Positions 39,260-48,261 of a stretch of 64,000 nucleotides of DNA are shown one piece after another. The stretch is from assembly GCF_003590715.1 (NCBI RefSeq), contig NZ_QQVY01000002.1:240460-304459 (forward strand), in the 5' to 3' direction. Under the pieces are notes generated by a model. It saw only the letters and a list, made by a program, of their open reading frames with translations, was not told the DNA's origin and ran no database searches. The number at the start of each line of letters is the position of its first letter. Position 1 is the first letter of the stretch. This stretch comes from Paracoccus sp. JM45. Its GTDB lineage: Bacteria; Pseudomonadota; Alphaproteobacteria; Rhodobacterales; Rhodobacteraceae. Made by a program: the position numbers and the translations under genes.

Positions 39260-39299
39260 GCATACCTGTGCGCACAAGTTTGTCGGGACTAACATTAAT

Positions 39300-39446
39300 A
39301 TGACACCAAAGCGAGACGACCGTCGGAGAGCGGCTGTGGAAAAACAGATAGACGAGAACCTGAAGAGGGTCTACGAGCAGGACGCCACCAATGACGTTCC
39401 GGATAGATTTCTTGAGCTTTTACAAAAGCTCAAGGACCAGGGATGA
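39300..39446 (+). CDS. nepR: Anti-sigma factor NepR
   Basis: A 48-residue protein with the two-helix NepR pattern IDENLKRVYEQ and VPDRFLELLQKLKDQG. NepR holds EcfG inactive until phosphorylated PhyR takes it over. The ATG at 39300 starts the conserved part; the frame extends upstream to 39258 without a good start signal. Followed after 55 bases by ecfG. Confidence 0.92.
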   Translation: MTPKRDDRRRAAVEKQIDENLKRVYEQDATNDVPDRFLELLQKLKDQG

Positions 39447-39501
39447 CGACATCCCAGGCTATTTCACACTCTGAATCCCTGTCCCATGGTGTCCCCTTCT
39501 T

Positions 39502-40068
39502 ATGACGAATTCAGCCCTGCCCGATCCCCGCGATCAGTTGGTCGACCATCTTCCGGCCTTGCGGGCCTTTGCCCTGTCTTTGACGCGTGAAGGCGCGGCA
39601 GCCGACGATCTGGTGCAAGACACCATCGTCAAGGCATGGACAAATATGGATAAATTCCAGGCTGGCACCAATCTGCGTGCATGGCTGTTTACCATTTTGC
39701 GCAACACATTCTATTCCGCCCGTCGCAAAACCAAACGCGAGGTCAGCGACAGTGACGGCATCCATGCCGCGCGCCAATCGACCCGTCCGGACCATGATGG
39801 CCGTCTTGCGATGCGCGATTTCCGTGCAGCTTTCGAAAATCTGCCCGACGAACAGCGCGAAGCTTTGATTCTGGTCGGCGCCTCGGGCTTTTCCTACGAA
39901 GAAGCTGCCAATATGACCGGCGTTGCTGTTGGTACAGTCAAATCGCGCGCCAACCGTGGCCGCCGCAAACTGGCGGAACTTTTGCATCTGGAACAGGGCG
40001 AAGACCTGAACATGACCGATCAGGCAACGCTTGCGGTGATGGCTCAGAACAACTCCAGCTCTCGCTGA
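39502..40068 (+). CDS. ecfG: EcfG-type extracytoplasmic-function sigma factor
   Basis: A 188-residue ECF sigma factor: region 2 (LVQDTIVKAWTNMDKFQ, LRAWLFTILRNTFYSARR) and region 4 (LPDEQREALILVGASGFSYE, VAVGTVKSRANRGRRKLAELL), with a short C-terminal tail. It directs RNA polymerase to general stress promoters. Position behind nepR and divergent from phyR is diagnostic. Confidence 0.95.
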   Translation: MTNSALPDPRDQLVDHLPALRAFALSLTREGAAADDLVQDTIVKAWTNMDKFQAGTNLRAWLFTILRNTFYSARRKTKREVSDSDGIHAARQSTRPDHDGRLAMRDFRAAFENLPDEQREALILVGASGFSYEEAANMTGVAVGTVKSRANRGRRKLAELLHLEQGEDLNMTDQATLAVMAQNNSSSR

Positions 40069-40078
40069 GGGGCGGGAC

Positions 40079-41869
40079 ATGCTGAGGCGCATCACGGACC
40101 GGTTGGAATTTACGCGGCGCCTCGGGTTTCGTCTGGGTGCGCTGCTGTCGGTTGCCATTCTGCCCATCGGCCTGATTTCGCTTGTCCAGAACCTGCACCT
40201 GTCACAAGAGGCTGAACGCAGCGCCGAAATTGCCCTGTTAGGCCGGACAGCTTCGGCGGCTTCGGGTGAACGGGCTTTGCTGCAAAGCGCCTTGGGTTCT
40301 GCTGATGCCTTGGGGCCTGCCGTTCTGGAAACAATGGATCGGCCCGAACAATGCGCCGAGCTTTTGCGAAATTTTGTCCAGCGCAGCGGCACTTATTCCC
40401 ACGCAGGTTTCGTTCCGGTGAACGGTTTCATGCAATGCAGTTCCGACCCTGACGCGTTGGAAGGGTTCGATCTGGCGAACAACAACGTCTATAAGGAATT
40501 TCTGGCGTCGCCCTCGACATGGGTCACGTCGGTCCGGCGCGGGGCTGTCACGGGCAAGGCCGTCGTGGTCGTGATGCAGCCGCTGTATCGTGATCGCGAA
40601 CTATTGGGATATGTCTCGCTTTCCCTGACGCAGGAATTGCTGCGTTCTACGCATTCGATGAACTTCGGCACCGAAGGCGCACGGATCATGACGTTCAACA
40701 GCCGTGGAACGGTCCTGAACGGTGATGATATCGCTGCCGAAGATACAAACGACCTTTTGCCCCGCGATCAGGACCTTGTCAGCCTGCTGGACAAGGGTGA
40801 GGCCACATTCCGTGCCACCTCGAACGGCAATGAAACCCGCGTTTTCACCGTTGTCCCTGTCATTCCGGGCCTTGTCTACGCCCTTGGCAGCTGGAGCCCG
40901 CAAACCGCAGGCGTAGGTGTTTTCCAATTGTCACGCTTCGGGGCCGTGCTATTGCCCGCTGCCTTATGGATCGTTTCGCTGGCGGTGGCCTATTTCGCAG
41001 TCTTCCGGCTTGTACTGCGTCATATCACCGTTTTGCGCGGGCAAATGCGCCGTTTTGCCATCGGTAACCGTGAAAGTGCACCCCCCGTCCTGCAGGACGC
41101 CCCGACAGAAATTGCCGATGTCAGTCAAACTTTCCACAATATGGCCCGCATCCTGATCCGCGACGAAGAGGCGATGGAAAAAGCCGTCGCTGAAAAAACC
41201 GTTCTGCTGAAAGAAGTGCATCACCGCGTCAAGAATAACCTTCAGCTGATCGCCTCGATTATCAATATGCAAAGCCGGTTGATCGACGATCCTGATGCCA
41301 AGCGTGTGCTGCGGTCGGTTCAGGACCGTGTGGCGGCGTTGGCGACAATCTATCGCAACCTGTATCAGGCCGAACAGCTGGACGCGGTCAATGCCGACAG
41401 TCTGATCACCGATATCATCAGCCAGCTTGCGAATGTGTCACAGGATTCGGGCCGCAATCTAAAGGTGACAGCCGATATCCAGCCGCTGACCATGCTGCCT
41501 GATCAGGCCGTGCCACTGACCCTGCTGGCGACCGAGGCATTTACCAATGCCCTGAAATATGCCGGACGCGGTCCTGATGGCGAAGGCGCATGGGTCAAGG
41601 TGTCGCTGACGTCCCCCAAGCCGGGCATCGGTGTGCTGGAAATCGCCAATTCCCTTGGGGACGGTGCTGCGGAACGCGGCACGGGTCTTGGCAGCCAGTT
41701 GATCGAGGCATTCTCGATGCAGTTGGAAGGTAATGTCGAAACACAACATCTTGAAGATCGCTACAGTCTGTCGATGTCCTTTAAACTGGCACAGGGCAGT
41801 CATCCGCATGCAGGCGAGACCCGCAAAGTCGTCCTGACCTCGGCTGCGCGGGCAGGATCGCGTCACTAA
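40079..41869 (+). CDS. HisKA_2/HWE-type sensor histidine kinase of the general stress response
   Basis: A 596-residue membrane kinase. A first membrane segment at about residues 16-37, a roughly 250-residue periplasmic sensor part, a second membrane segment at about 285-310, a HAMP-like linker, then the dimerisation/phosphorylation helix LLKEVHHRVKNNLQ (His381/His382) and an ATPase domain with TEAFTNALKYA and a GTGLGSQLIEAF motif. This class phosphorylates PhyR. Ten bases after ecfG, so part of the same operon. The sensed signal is unknown. Confidence 0.9.
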   Translation: MLRRITDRLEFTRRLGFRLGALLSVAILPIGLISLVQNLHLSQEAERSAEIALLGRTASAASGERALLQSALGSADALGPAVLETMDRPEQCAELLRNFVQRSGTYSHAGFVPVNGFMQCSSDPDALEGFDLANNNVYKEFLASPSTWVTSVRRGAVTGKAVVVVMQPLYRDRELLGYVSLSLTQELLRSTHSMNFGTEGARIMTFNSRGTVLNGDDIAAEDTNDLLPRDQDLVSLLDKGEATFRATSNGNETRVFTVVPVIPGLVYALGSWSPQTAGVGVFQLSRFGAVLLPAALWIVSLAVAYFAVFRLVLRHITVLRGQMRRFAIGNRESAPPVLQDAPTEIADVSQTFHNMARILIRDEEAMEKAVAEKTVLLKEVHHRVKNNLQLIASIINMQSRLIDDPDAKRVLRSVQDRVAALATIYRNLYQAEQLDAVNADSLITDIISQLANVSQDSGRNLKVTADIQPLTMLPDQAVPLTLLATEAFTNALKYAGRGPDGEGAWVKVSLTSPKPGIGVLEIANSLGDGAAERGTGLGSQLIEAFSMQLEGNVETQHLEDRYSLSMSFKLAQGSHPHAGETRKVVLTSAARAGSRH

Positions 41870-41938
41870 CCGGTCAATTCTAACCCGCGCTGTCGTGGCA
41901 TGCTTGCGCCGTCGCTGTGGTGGTTTATCTTGGCGGTT

Positions 41939-42619
41939 ATGAAAAACGAACAAAGCTATGATCTGGCGACAGGACGCGGGCTGGTGGCCTGCCCCAATTG
42001 TGACGCCCTGCATGTCGAGGAAGATCTTGAGCTGGGGGAAACCGCACGCTGTATCCGTTGTGGAACGGTTCTGGCAAAACCGCGCGAGGGGGCGTTCGCA
42101 CAGCTGATTGCGCTGTCCTTTACCTCGATGGTGCTTCTGGTGGGGGCTGTCTTCTTTCCCTTTCTTCAGGTGTCGGCCATGGGCTTTGGTAACGCCAGTT
42201 CCCTGTTCGACGTCGCATTGGCCTTTGCTGACGGTGTTCTGCTGCCCTTGGTGATTGCAGTTCTGGCCATGATCATCGGCCTGCCGATCACCCGCGCCTT
42301 CCTGTTGGTCTATGTGCTGGCACCGCTGGCCAAGGGGCGTGCGCCCTATCGCCACGCGGCCCGTGCCTTCCGCTGGTCCGAAGTGATGCGCCCCTGGTCC
42401 ATGGCCGAGATTTTCGTGATCGGCACGGCAGTCGCTCTGGTCAAGGTCGCCGGTCTGGCGTCGGTCCATCTGGGACCGGCCTTCTGGGCGTTCTGCGCCC
42501 TGATCTTCGTCAATATCGCGTCAAAAGCCTTCATGTGCCAGACCTGCATCTGGGACGCGATCGAGGATGCGGGCCAAGCCACCGAATTCGAACCCAAACA
42601 GACAAGGGTCAAGGTATGA
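41939..42619 (+). CDS. pqiA: PqiA-family membrane protein, first half-length subunit
   Basis: A 226-residue protein with an N-terminal zinc-ribbon-like pair of CxxC motifs (CPNCDALH and CIRCGTVL) followed by four membrane segments and a last CQTC. E. coli PqiA/LetA is twice this long, with two such halves fused. Works with PqiB and PqiC in lipid transport across the envelope. The ATG at 41939 starts just before the cysteine motifs; an upstream ATG at 41900 has no ribosome-binding site. Overlaps the next gene by four bases. Confidence 0.88.
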   Translation: MKNEQSYDLATGRGLVACPNCDALHVEEDLELGETARCIRCGTVLAKPREGAFAQLIALSFTSMVLLVGAVFFPFLQVSAMGFGNASSLFDVALAFADGVLLPLVIAVLAMIIGLPITRAFLLVYVLAPLAKGRAPYRHAARAFRWSEVMRPWSMAEIFVIGTAVALVKVAGLASVHLGPAFWAFCALIFVNIASKAFMCQTCIWDAIEDAGQATEFEPKQTRVKV

Positions 42620-43272
42620 GCGCGCCTTCCGAACACAGCGGTCCCGTCATGACCGCCCATCGCGCAGGTCTTACCGGATGCCACAGCTGCGGTCGCGTTT
42701 GGCCGCAAGACCATACCAAATGCCTGCGCTGCGGTACGCATCTCAGCCCGCCGGACCGCCGCAGTCTGCAAAAGGTCTGGGCCTGGCTGATTGCCGGACT
42801 GATCATGTACATCCCTGCGAACCTGTTCCCGATGATGAGCACGCAGACATTTGCCGGTCTTGCAGGCAATTCGGAATCCACGATTCTTGGCGGCGTGGTC
42901 GAACTGATGCATCACGGCAGCTATGATATCGCGATCATCGTATTTGTTGCCTCGATCATTGTGCCGGTCGGGAAATTCATTGCCATCGCATGGCTGGCGA
43001 TTGTGGCGGGACGCCCTGCCACCGTCGATCAGGCCCATACGCGGCTGAAAATCTACGAGGTGGTCGAATTCATCGGGCGGTGGTCGATGATCGACGTCTT
43101 TGTCGTCGCGATTCTGTCGGCGCTGGTCCAGTTGGGCTTTATGGCCTCGGTCCATCCCGGACCTGCGGCAGCGTCATTTGCGCTGTCGGTTGCCTTCACA
43201 ATGCTTTCCGCGCAAAGCTTTGACGCGCGATTGATCTGGCGTGGCCTGCCATTGCGATCAAGAACCGGCTAA
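42616..43272 (+). CDS. pqiA: PqiA-family membrane protein, second half-length subunit
   Basis: A 218-residue protein with the same plan as its neighbour: CHSCGRVW and CLRCGTHL, then four membrane segments including IYEVVEFIGRWSMIDVFVVA, the PqiA signature. It equals the C-terminal half of E. coli PqiA. Start overlaps the upstream stop (ATGA) with AAGG before it. Probably pairs with the first half to form one transporter subunit. Confidence 0.9.
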   Translation: MSAPSEHSGPVMTAHRAGLTGCHSCGRVWPQDHTKCLRCGTHLSPPDRRSLQKVWAWLIAGLIMYIPANLFPMMSTQTFAGLAGNSESTILGGVVELMHHGSYDIAIIVFVASIIVPVGKFIAIAWLAIVAGRPATVDQAHTRLKIYEVVEFIGRWSMIDVFVVAILSALVQLGFMASVHPGPAAASFALSVAFTMLSAQSFDARLIWRGLPLRSRTG

Positions 43273-43313
43273 TACGCCCTGAAATCACCAAGACGGCCAA
43301 GGACAGCAAATAG

Positions 43314-45368
43314 ATGACTGACAAGCCAGAGCCCCTGAAACCGGCAAGTCCGGTCCGAAAGACCGCTGCGCGTGCGGCCCAGGCGGGCGTGAACGTCATC
43401 TGGATCGTGCCCATTGTCGCGTTGATCGTAACTTTGGGCATCGCATGGAATTCCTTTCGTGACCGCGGCAGCCTGATCGAGATCGAATTTGCCGATGCCA
43501 CAGGGATCACCCCCGGCGACACCACCCTGCGTTTTCGTGAAATTACCGTAGGTCAGGTCGAAAGCGTCGCCTTTAACGATGATCTGTCCAAGGTCATTGT
43601 GTCAGTGCGCGTGGACGGCGATGTGGCCCAATATATCGACAGCGACGCGTCTTTCTGGATCGTACGGCCACAGGTCAGCGCACAGGGCGTGACCCGTCTG
43701 GATACCGTCCTGTCGGGGGCCTTTATCGAAGGCTATTGGGACGCCGACGTGCAACAGACTGCGACCGAATTTACGGGCCTGCAGCGTCCGCCGCTGGTCC
43801 GTGGCGATCAGGCGGGCACATGGGTCAAGCTGTCCATGCCAAGCGCCGACGGCATGAGCGAGGGCGCACCTGTCCTGTTCCGCGGTGTCGAAGTCGGTCG
43901 CGTCGAAAACATCCGCCTCTCCGAGGAGGATGACAGCGTTCTGGCCGATGCCTTTATCGAAGCACCCCATAACGCCCGCCTGACCACAGCCAGCGTCTTC
44001 TGGGACACTTCGGGGTTTTCGCTGTCTTTGGGGGCACAAGGGATCAGCTTCAACGTGAATTCGCTGTCGTCGGTTCTGCAGGGCGGCGTTGCCTTTGATA
44101 CCATCGTCAGCGGTGGCAACCCGATCGAGGCGGGGCATGAATACCCGATCCTTGCCGATGAAAGCAGCGCCCGCAGCACCTTGTTCGCGACCGATGACAA
44201 CGACCGCCTGCGGGTCGGCATGTTGATCGACGATTCACTGCAGGGTCTGGAAAAAGGCGCTGATGTCCAGTTCAAGGGCCTGCGGATCGGTCAGGTCACC
44301 GGACTGGCGGTCAATGTCGCCACCGATGATTCCGACAACGCCGAGGTCAAGCAGCTGGTGACGATGGCAATTTCTCCGCGCCGGATGGGTCTGCCTGATG
44401 ATGCCACAGCCGAAGACGCCTTGGCCCTGCTGACCAATGAAGTCGCCGAAAGCAGCCTTCGCGCCCGCGTGGCCAGTGCAGGTTTCTTGGGAACGTCCTT
44501 GATGGTCGAACTGGTGCAGATCCCCGGTGCGGAGCCTGCCACAGTCGATGCGACGGCTGAACCCGTTCCGCTGATCCCCTCGGTCGAGGGTGATCTGGAT
44601 GATTTCACCGCCAGCGCGCAGGGTCTTGTGAACCGCATCGGCAACCTTCCGATCGAGGAATTGCTGAATTCGGCCCGCGATGCCTTGGACAGCGTAACGG
44701 CTTTGGCCAGCAACGAAGACACCCGTGCGATCCCCACCGCCCTACGCAAGGCGATCGAGGATGGCAGTGTCGCACTGTCCGATATCAGCGGCATCACCGG
44801 CGATCTGCGTGAAGCCAATAGCGGCGAAACCATCGCCCGCATGCTGGATGAGGCGTCATCGGCCTTTAAAGCCATCACCGATGCTGCGGTCGATATTCCC
44901 GAAATGGTCGACCAGATCGACGTCGCCGCCGCCTCGGTCGAGGAATTCGGCTTTGCCGAGGTCAGCGTTCAGGTCGAAGGCATCCTTGCCGATTTGCGCG
45001 CCATGCTGGGCAGCGACGATGCCGAAGCCCTGCCACGCAACCTGTCCAACACGCTGGAAGCAGCCAGTGGTCTGTTAAACGATCTGCGTGACGGCAATGC
45101 GGCTGGCAGCCTGAACAACGCCCTGGATTCGGCCAGCAGCGCTGCCGATGAAATCGCCCGTTCGGTGCAACAGCTTCCGCAGCTGATCCAAAGCCTGCAA
45201 ACCACCGCAGCACGGGCCGATACTTTGTTTGCCAGCTATGGCAGCCGGTCGGCCTTTAACAACGAACTGATCAGCGCCCTGCGCGAACTTAGCCGCGCTT
45301 CGGCTTCTTTCGGCTCGGTCGCGCGGCTGATCGAACGCAACCCCCGCGCCTTTATTCTGGGACGATAA
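43314..45368 (+). CDS. pqiB: PqiB, MlaD/MCE-domain lipid transport protein
   Basis: A 684-residue protein: one N-terminal membrane segment (about residues 22-48, IWIVPIVALIVTLGIAW), then three MCE repeats (GITPGDTTLRFREITVGQVE; GMSEGAPVLFRGVEVGRVE; GLEKGADVQFKGLRIGQVT) and a long helical C-terminus. MCE hexamers stack into a periplasmic tunnel for lipids between inner and outer membrane. It sits between PqiA and PqiC, the normal order. Confidence 0.94.
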   Translation: MTDKPEPLKPASPVRKTAARAAQAGVNVIWIVPIVALIVTLGIAWNSFRDRGSLIEIEFADATGITPGDTTLRFREITVGQVESVAFNDDLSKVIVSVRVDGDVAQYIDSDASFWIVRPQVSAQGVTRLDTVLSGAFIEGYWDADVQQTATEFTGLQRPPLVRGDQAGTWVKLSMPSADGMSEGAPVLFRGVEVGRVENIRLSEEDDSVLADAFIEAPHNARLTTASVFWDTSGFSLSLGAQGISFNVNSLSSVLQGGVAFDTIVSGGNPIEAGHEYPILADESSARSTLFATDDNDRLRVGMLIDDSLQGLEKGADVQFKGLRIGQVTGLAVNVATDDSDNAEVKQLVTMAISPRRMGLPDDATAEDALALLTNEVAESSLRARVASAGFLGTSLMVELVQIPGAEPATVDATAEPVPLIPSVEGDLDDFTASAQGLVNRIGNLPIEELLNSARDALDSVTALASNEDTRAIPTALRKAIEDGSVALSDISGITGDLREANSGETIARMLDEASSAFKAITDAAVDIPEMVDQIDVAAASVEEFGFAEVSVQVEGILADLRAMLGSDDAEALPRNLSNTLEAASGLLNDLRDGNAAGSLNNALDSASSAADEIARSVQQLPQLIQSLQTTAARADTLFASYGSRSAFNNELISALRELSRASASFGSVARLIERNPRAFILGR

Positions 45369-45371
45369 GAC

Positions 45372-46022
45372 ATGACGAGACTTTCCCTTCGCCTGCCGCT
45401 GGTCGCCCTGTCAGGGCTTGTTCTTCTGGGGGCATGTTCCGATCCTGAAAAGACCGGTCGTTTCCTGATCGATCCGCCCACCCAGAATGTGCGCGTTGCC
45501 AACCGCCTTGGCACAGCCGAACTCAAGGATGTGTCCCTGCCGGAATATGCGTCCGATCAGGAAGTCGCGTTCCAGACGGCGGATGGTGCCGTGCGGTCGA
45601 ACCCGAAGAACCTTTGGGCGGACACACCTGCGCGTTCTTTCACCACCACGCTGGCACGCGCCATCAGCGATGTGTCCGGCGCAACGGTCATCGGCGAACC
45701 ATGGCCACTGGCCGAACCCCCCGCCCGCGTGTTGGAGGTTCGGGTCGAACGTGCCCTTGCACAGGCCGATAACACCTATCGTCTGTCGGGTCGTTATTTC
45801 GTGTCCGATGACGGGCTGAATGGCAGCGGTGCAAACCACGCGCGCAGCTTTGACATCCGTGTGCCGATGGCAGCCCAAACCCCCGAAGCAACGGCCACTG
45901 CCGCAAGCGAGGCGATTTCACTTCTGGCCCAGCAGATTGCAACCCTGTCTGGGCCGGGTGCGACCATTGCCACCAAACAGCCCGCGCAAAGCGATCCGTT
46001 CAACCTGCCGCCTTTGTTCTGA
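45372..46022 (+). CDS. pqiC: PqiC, ABC-type transport auxiliary lipoprotein
   Basis: A 216-residue lipoprotein with lipobox LVLLGAC (cysteine near residue 22) and the ABC-trans-aux domain (VRVANRLGTAELKDVSLPEYAS, PPARVLEVRVERAL). Likely the outer-membrane-anchored partner of PqiB. Three bases after pqiB. The operon ends at the terminator just downstream. Confidence 0.9.
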   Translation: MTRLSLRLPLVALSGLVLLGACSDPEKTGRFLIDPPTQNVRVANRLGTAELKDVSLPEYASDQEVAFQTADGAVRSNPKNLWADTPARSFTTTLARAISDVSGATVIGEPWPLAEPPARVLEVRVERALAQADNTYRLSGRYFVSDDGLNGSGANHARSFDIRVPMAAQTPEATATAASEAISLLAQQIATLSGPGATIATKQPAQSDPFNLPPLF

Positions 46023-46031
46023 AGATAATGC

Positions 46032-46057
46032 GGGGGCCGGAAACGGTCCCCTTTTTT
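46032..46057 (+). terminator. Intrinsic terminator of the pqi operon
   Basis: An 8-bp stem (46032-46039 with 46044-46051, one G-T pair) closed by a GAAA tetraloop and followed by six Ts. It lies 10 bases after pqiC and touches the stop of the convergent phosphatase gene. Confidence 0.92.
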
Positions 46058-46058
46058 A

Positions 46059-46838
46059 TCAGGCCAATGTGTCCTGCAGCTGTCGATGCAGCTTTGGCCC
46101 TGCGACGATCAATCCGTCAACCTGTGCGCGGGGGCTGTTGAATTGCATGGGCTTGCCACGGCGGTCGGTGACATGCGCCCCCGCCCGTTCGGCAATCAGG
46201 CTGCCTGCAGCAATATCCCATTCCCACGCCGCACGCAGCGACAAAGCGGCGTCAAAGCGCCCCTCGGCTGCCAGTGACAAACGCCATGCCAGCGATGACC
46301 GGAATTCCCGTTTGAAGGGCGGCATCACGCCGCTGCGCCAGTATTGGGCATCAGAAATGGCGCGATAGGTCAGCACCTTGGCCCCGTCGATATCGGGATC
46401 GGTGGGTGAAATCGGCTGGCCATTCAGCAAGGCGGGACCGTTTGCGGTGGCGGTATAGGTCAGATCCAGCACCGGCAGGTGAACGACCGCCGCGATAATG
46501 CGGGCACCATCTGAAATGGCCAATGAATGGGAAAAGCCGTCCTGTCCGTCGATAAAGACACGGGTGCCATCAATCGGATCGACGATAAAGCAATGTCTGG
46601 CATCCAGTCGGGCGGGGTCGCTTTCGCTTTCCTCGGACAGCCATCCGTAATCAGGGCGGGCGCTGCCCAGTATTTCCAACATGGCGTCATTGACCGCCAG
46701 ATCAGCTTCGGTCACAGGGCCTGCATCGCCGCCCTTGTCCCAGACCTCGGGGTTGCGACGCCAGTATTTCATGGCAATGACGCCCGCGTCCTTGGCGGCG
46801 CGGGTCAGCAGGTCAAGATCGGCATCAGGCCCCTGCAA
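46059..46838 (-). CDS. Inositol monophosphatase-family phosphatase, CysQ-like
   Basis: A 259-residue lithium-sensitive-phosphatase fold: GPVTEADLAVND, SEESESD, DPIDGTRVFIDG (metal site) and WEWDIAAGSLIAERAG. The DPIDGTR form and C-terminus fit 3'(2'),5'-bisphosphate nucleotidase (CysQ), which recycles PAP from sulfate assimilation, but inositol-1-phosphatase activity is possible. The start is TTG at 46838, preceded by AGGGG; a stop lies two codons upstream, so it cannot extend. Overlaps pmbA by 14 bases. Confidence 0.85.
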   Translation of the reverse strand: MQGPDADLDLLTRAAKDAGVIAMKYWRRNPEVWDKGGDAGPVTEADLAVNDAMLEILGSARPDYGWLSEESESDPARLDARHCFIVDPIDGTRVFIDGQDGFSHSLAISDGARIIAAVVHLPVLDLTYTATANGPALLNGQPISPTDPDIDGAKVLTYRAISDAQYWRSGVMPPFKREFRSSLAWRLSLAAEGRFDAALSLRAAWEWDIAAGSLIAERAGAHVTDRRGKPMQFNSPRAQVDGLIVAGPKLHRQLQDTLA

Positions 46839-48189
46839 CGGTCATCCCCTGCACCAACAGGCTGGGCACCTGAACGCCGCGCCACGGCAGGGCGTCATCG
46901 GCGGCAATCAGCGTCATCAGCATGTCACGCAGGTTGCCAGCAATGGTGCATTCGTTGACGGCATGGGTGATCTGGCCGTTTTCAACCCAGAAGCCCGCAG
47001 CGCCCCGTGAATAATCACCCGTCGTGCCGTTAATCGAGGCCCCCAGCATCGAGGTGACGACAAGCCCGCGCCCCATCTGCGAAATCAACTGGTCCTGCGT
47101 GACATCACCGGGCGTCAGGATGACATTACCGTGGGTGGGCGACGGCGATGATGCCATCCCGCGTGCTGCGGATGCCGTGCTGTCCATACCCAGCTTGCGC
47201 CCTGTGGCCAGATCCAGCGTCCAGCCCTGCAAGACGCCATTGCTGACGATATTGCGCGGACGCGTTGCTAGCCCTTCGGCGTCGAACGGACGGGACGAGG
47301 GGTATCCGACGCGCAAGGGATCCTCGGACAGGGTCATATGTTCGGGCAGGATCAGTTCGCCCATGTCCTTACGCAGCCAGCTGGCCCCGCGGGCAATGGC
47401 CGATCCGTTCACTGCTGACAACAGATGCGCGATCAGCGACGATGACACGCGGCGGTCAAACAGGATCGGAAAGGCACCGGTGGGCGGCTTTTTCGCACCC
47501 GCCCGCGCCAGCGTGCGTTCGGCGGCCAGCAGGCCGATTTCCTCGGGGGTGGGCAGATCGGCGGCGTAAACGCGGGATTCGCCAGCATAGTCGCGCTCCA
47601 TCCCCGTACCTTCGCCTGTGATGGCGACGGTGGACAGGACATGGCCGGTCCGCGCATAGCCACCCGAAAATCCGTTCGAGGCCGCCATCCACATCCGCCG
47701 GTGGCTGTAGCTGGCATTGGCGCTTTCGATCTGGCTGATACCCTTGACCGACAGGGCGGCCGCTTCGGCGCGCATGGCCATATTCTGCAGATAGGCGGGG
47801 TCCGGTTCGGGCGCGTCATCGCAGATTTTCAGGCTGTCGGCATTGCGGATGGTTGCCAGCTGATCGGGGTCGGCAAGGCCAAGATAATCATCGACCGGTG
47901 CTTCACGCGCCATGGCGACGGCACGGGCGGCCATCTGTGCAATGGCCTCATCTGAATGGTCCGACGATGATACCGCCGCCTGACGCCCGCCAATCAGCAC
48001 CCGCAGGCCGATGTCGATGCTTTCGGCACGTTCCGCCTGTTCCAGCACGCCCCCGCGCACATCGATCCCGACCGATCGGCCATCGACAGCCAAAGCATCG
48101 GCCTGATCTGCGCCAGCGCGTTGCGCGGCGCTGATCAGCGCCTCGGCCAAAGACTTCAGGCGGTCGGGATTGGCAGGGGTCGCGGTCAT
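46825..48189 (-). CDS. pmbA: TldD/PmbA-family metalloprotease subunit
   Basis: A 454-residue PmbA (TldE) protein: an N-terminal helical domain, GIDVRGGVLEQAERAESIDIG, a middle domain, and GASINGTTGDYSRGAAGFWVE near the C-terminus. TldE lacks the zinc-binding HExxxH of TldD and acts with it to process peptides. TldD is not encoded in this window. Cotranscribed with the CysQ-like gene. Confidence 0.93.
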   Translation of the reverse strand: MTATPANPDRLKSLAEALISAAQRAGADQADALAVDGRSVGIDVRGGVLEQAERAESIDIGLRVLIGGRQAAVSSSDHSDEAIAQMAARAVAMAREAPVDDYLGLADPDQLATIRNADSLKICDDAPEPDPAYLQNMAMRAEAAALSVKGISQIESANASYSHRRMWMAASNGFSGGYARTGHVLSTVAITGEGTGMERDYAGESRVYAADLPTPEEIGLLAAERTLARAGAKKPPTGAFPILFDRRVSSSLIAHLLSAVNGSAIARGASWLRKDMGELILPEHMTLSEDPLRVGYPSSRPFDAEGLATRPRNIVSNGVLQGWTLDLATGRKLGMDSTASAARGMASSPSPTHGNVILTPGDVTQDQLISQMGRGLVVTSMLGASINGTTGDYSRGAAGFWVENGQITHAVNECTIAGNLRDMLMTLIAADDALPWRGVQVPSLLVQGMTVAGA

Positions 48190-48222
48190 GCAGCACTCGT
48201 CTATATTGCGAAAAATGGCCAG

Positions 48223-48249
48223 GGGCCGCGACCATCAAGACCGCGGCCC
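48223..48249 (-). terminator. Hairpin after the DUF2125 gene
   Basis: A perfect 8-bp GC stem (48242-48249 with 48223-48230) 13 bases past the stop on the minus strand, with a T-run a few bases beyond it. Likely terminator. Confidence 0.7.
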
Positions 48250-48261
48250 GTTGTCTGATGG

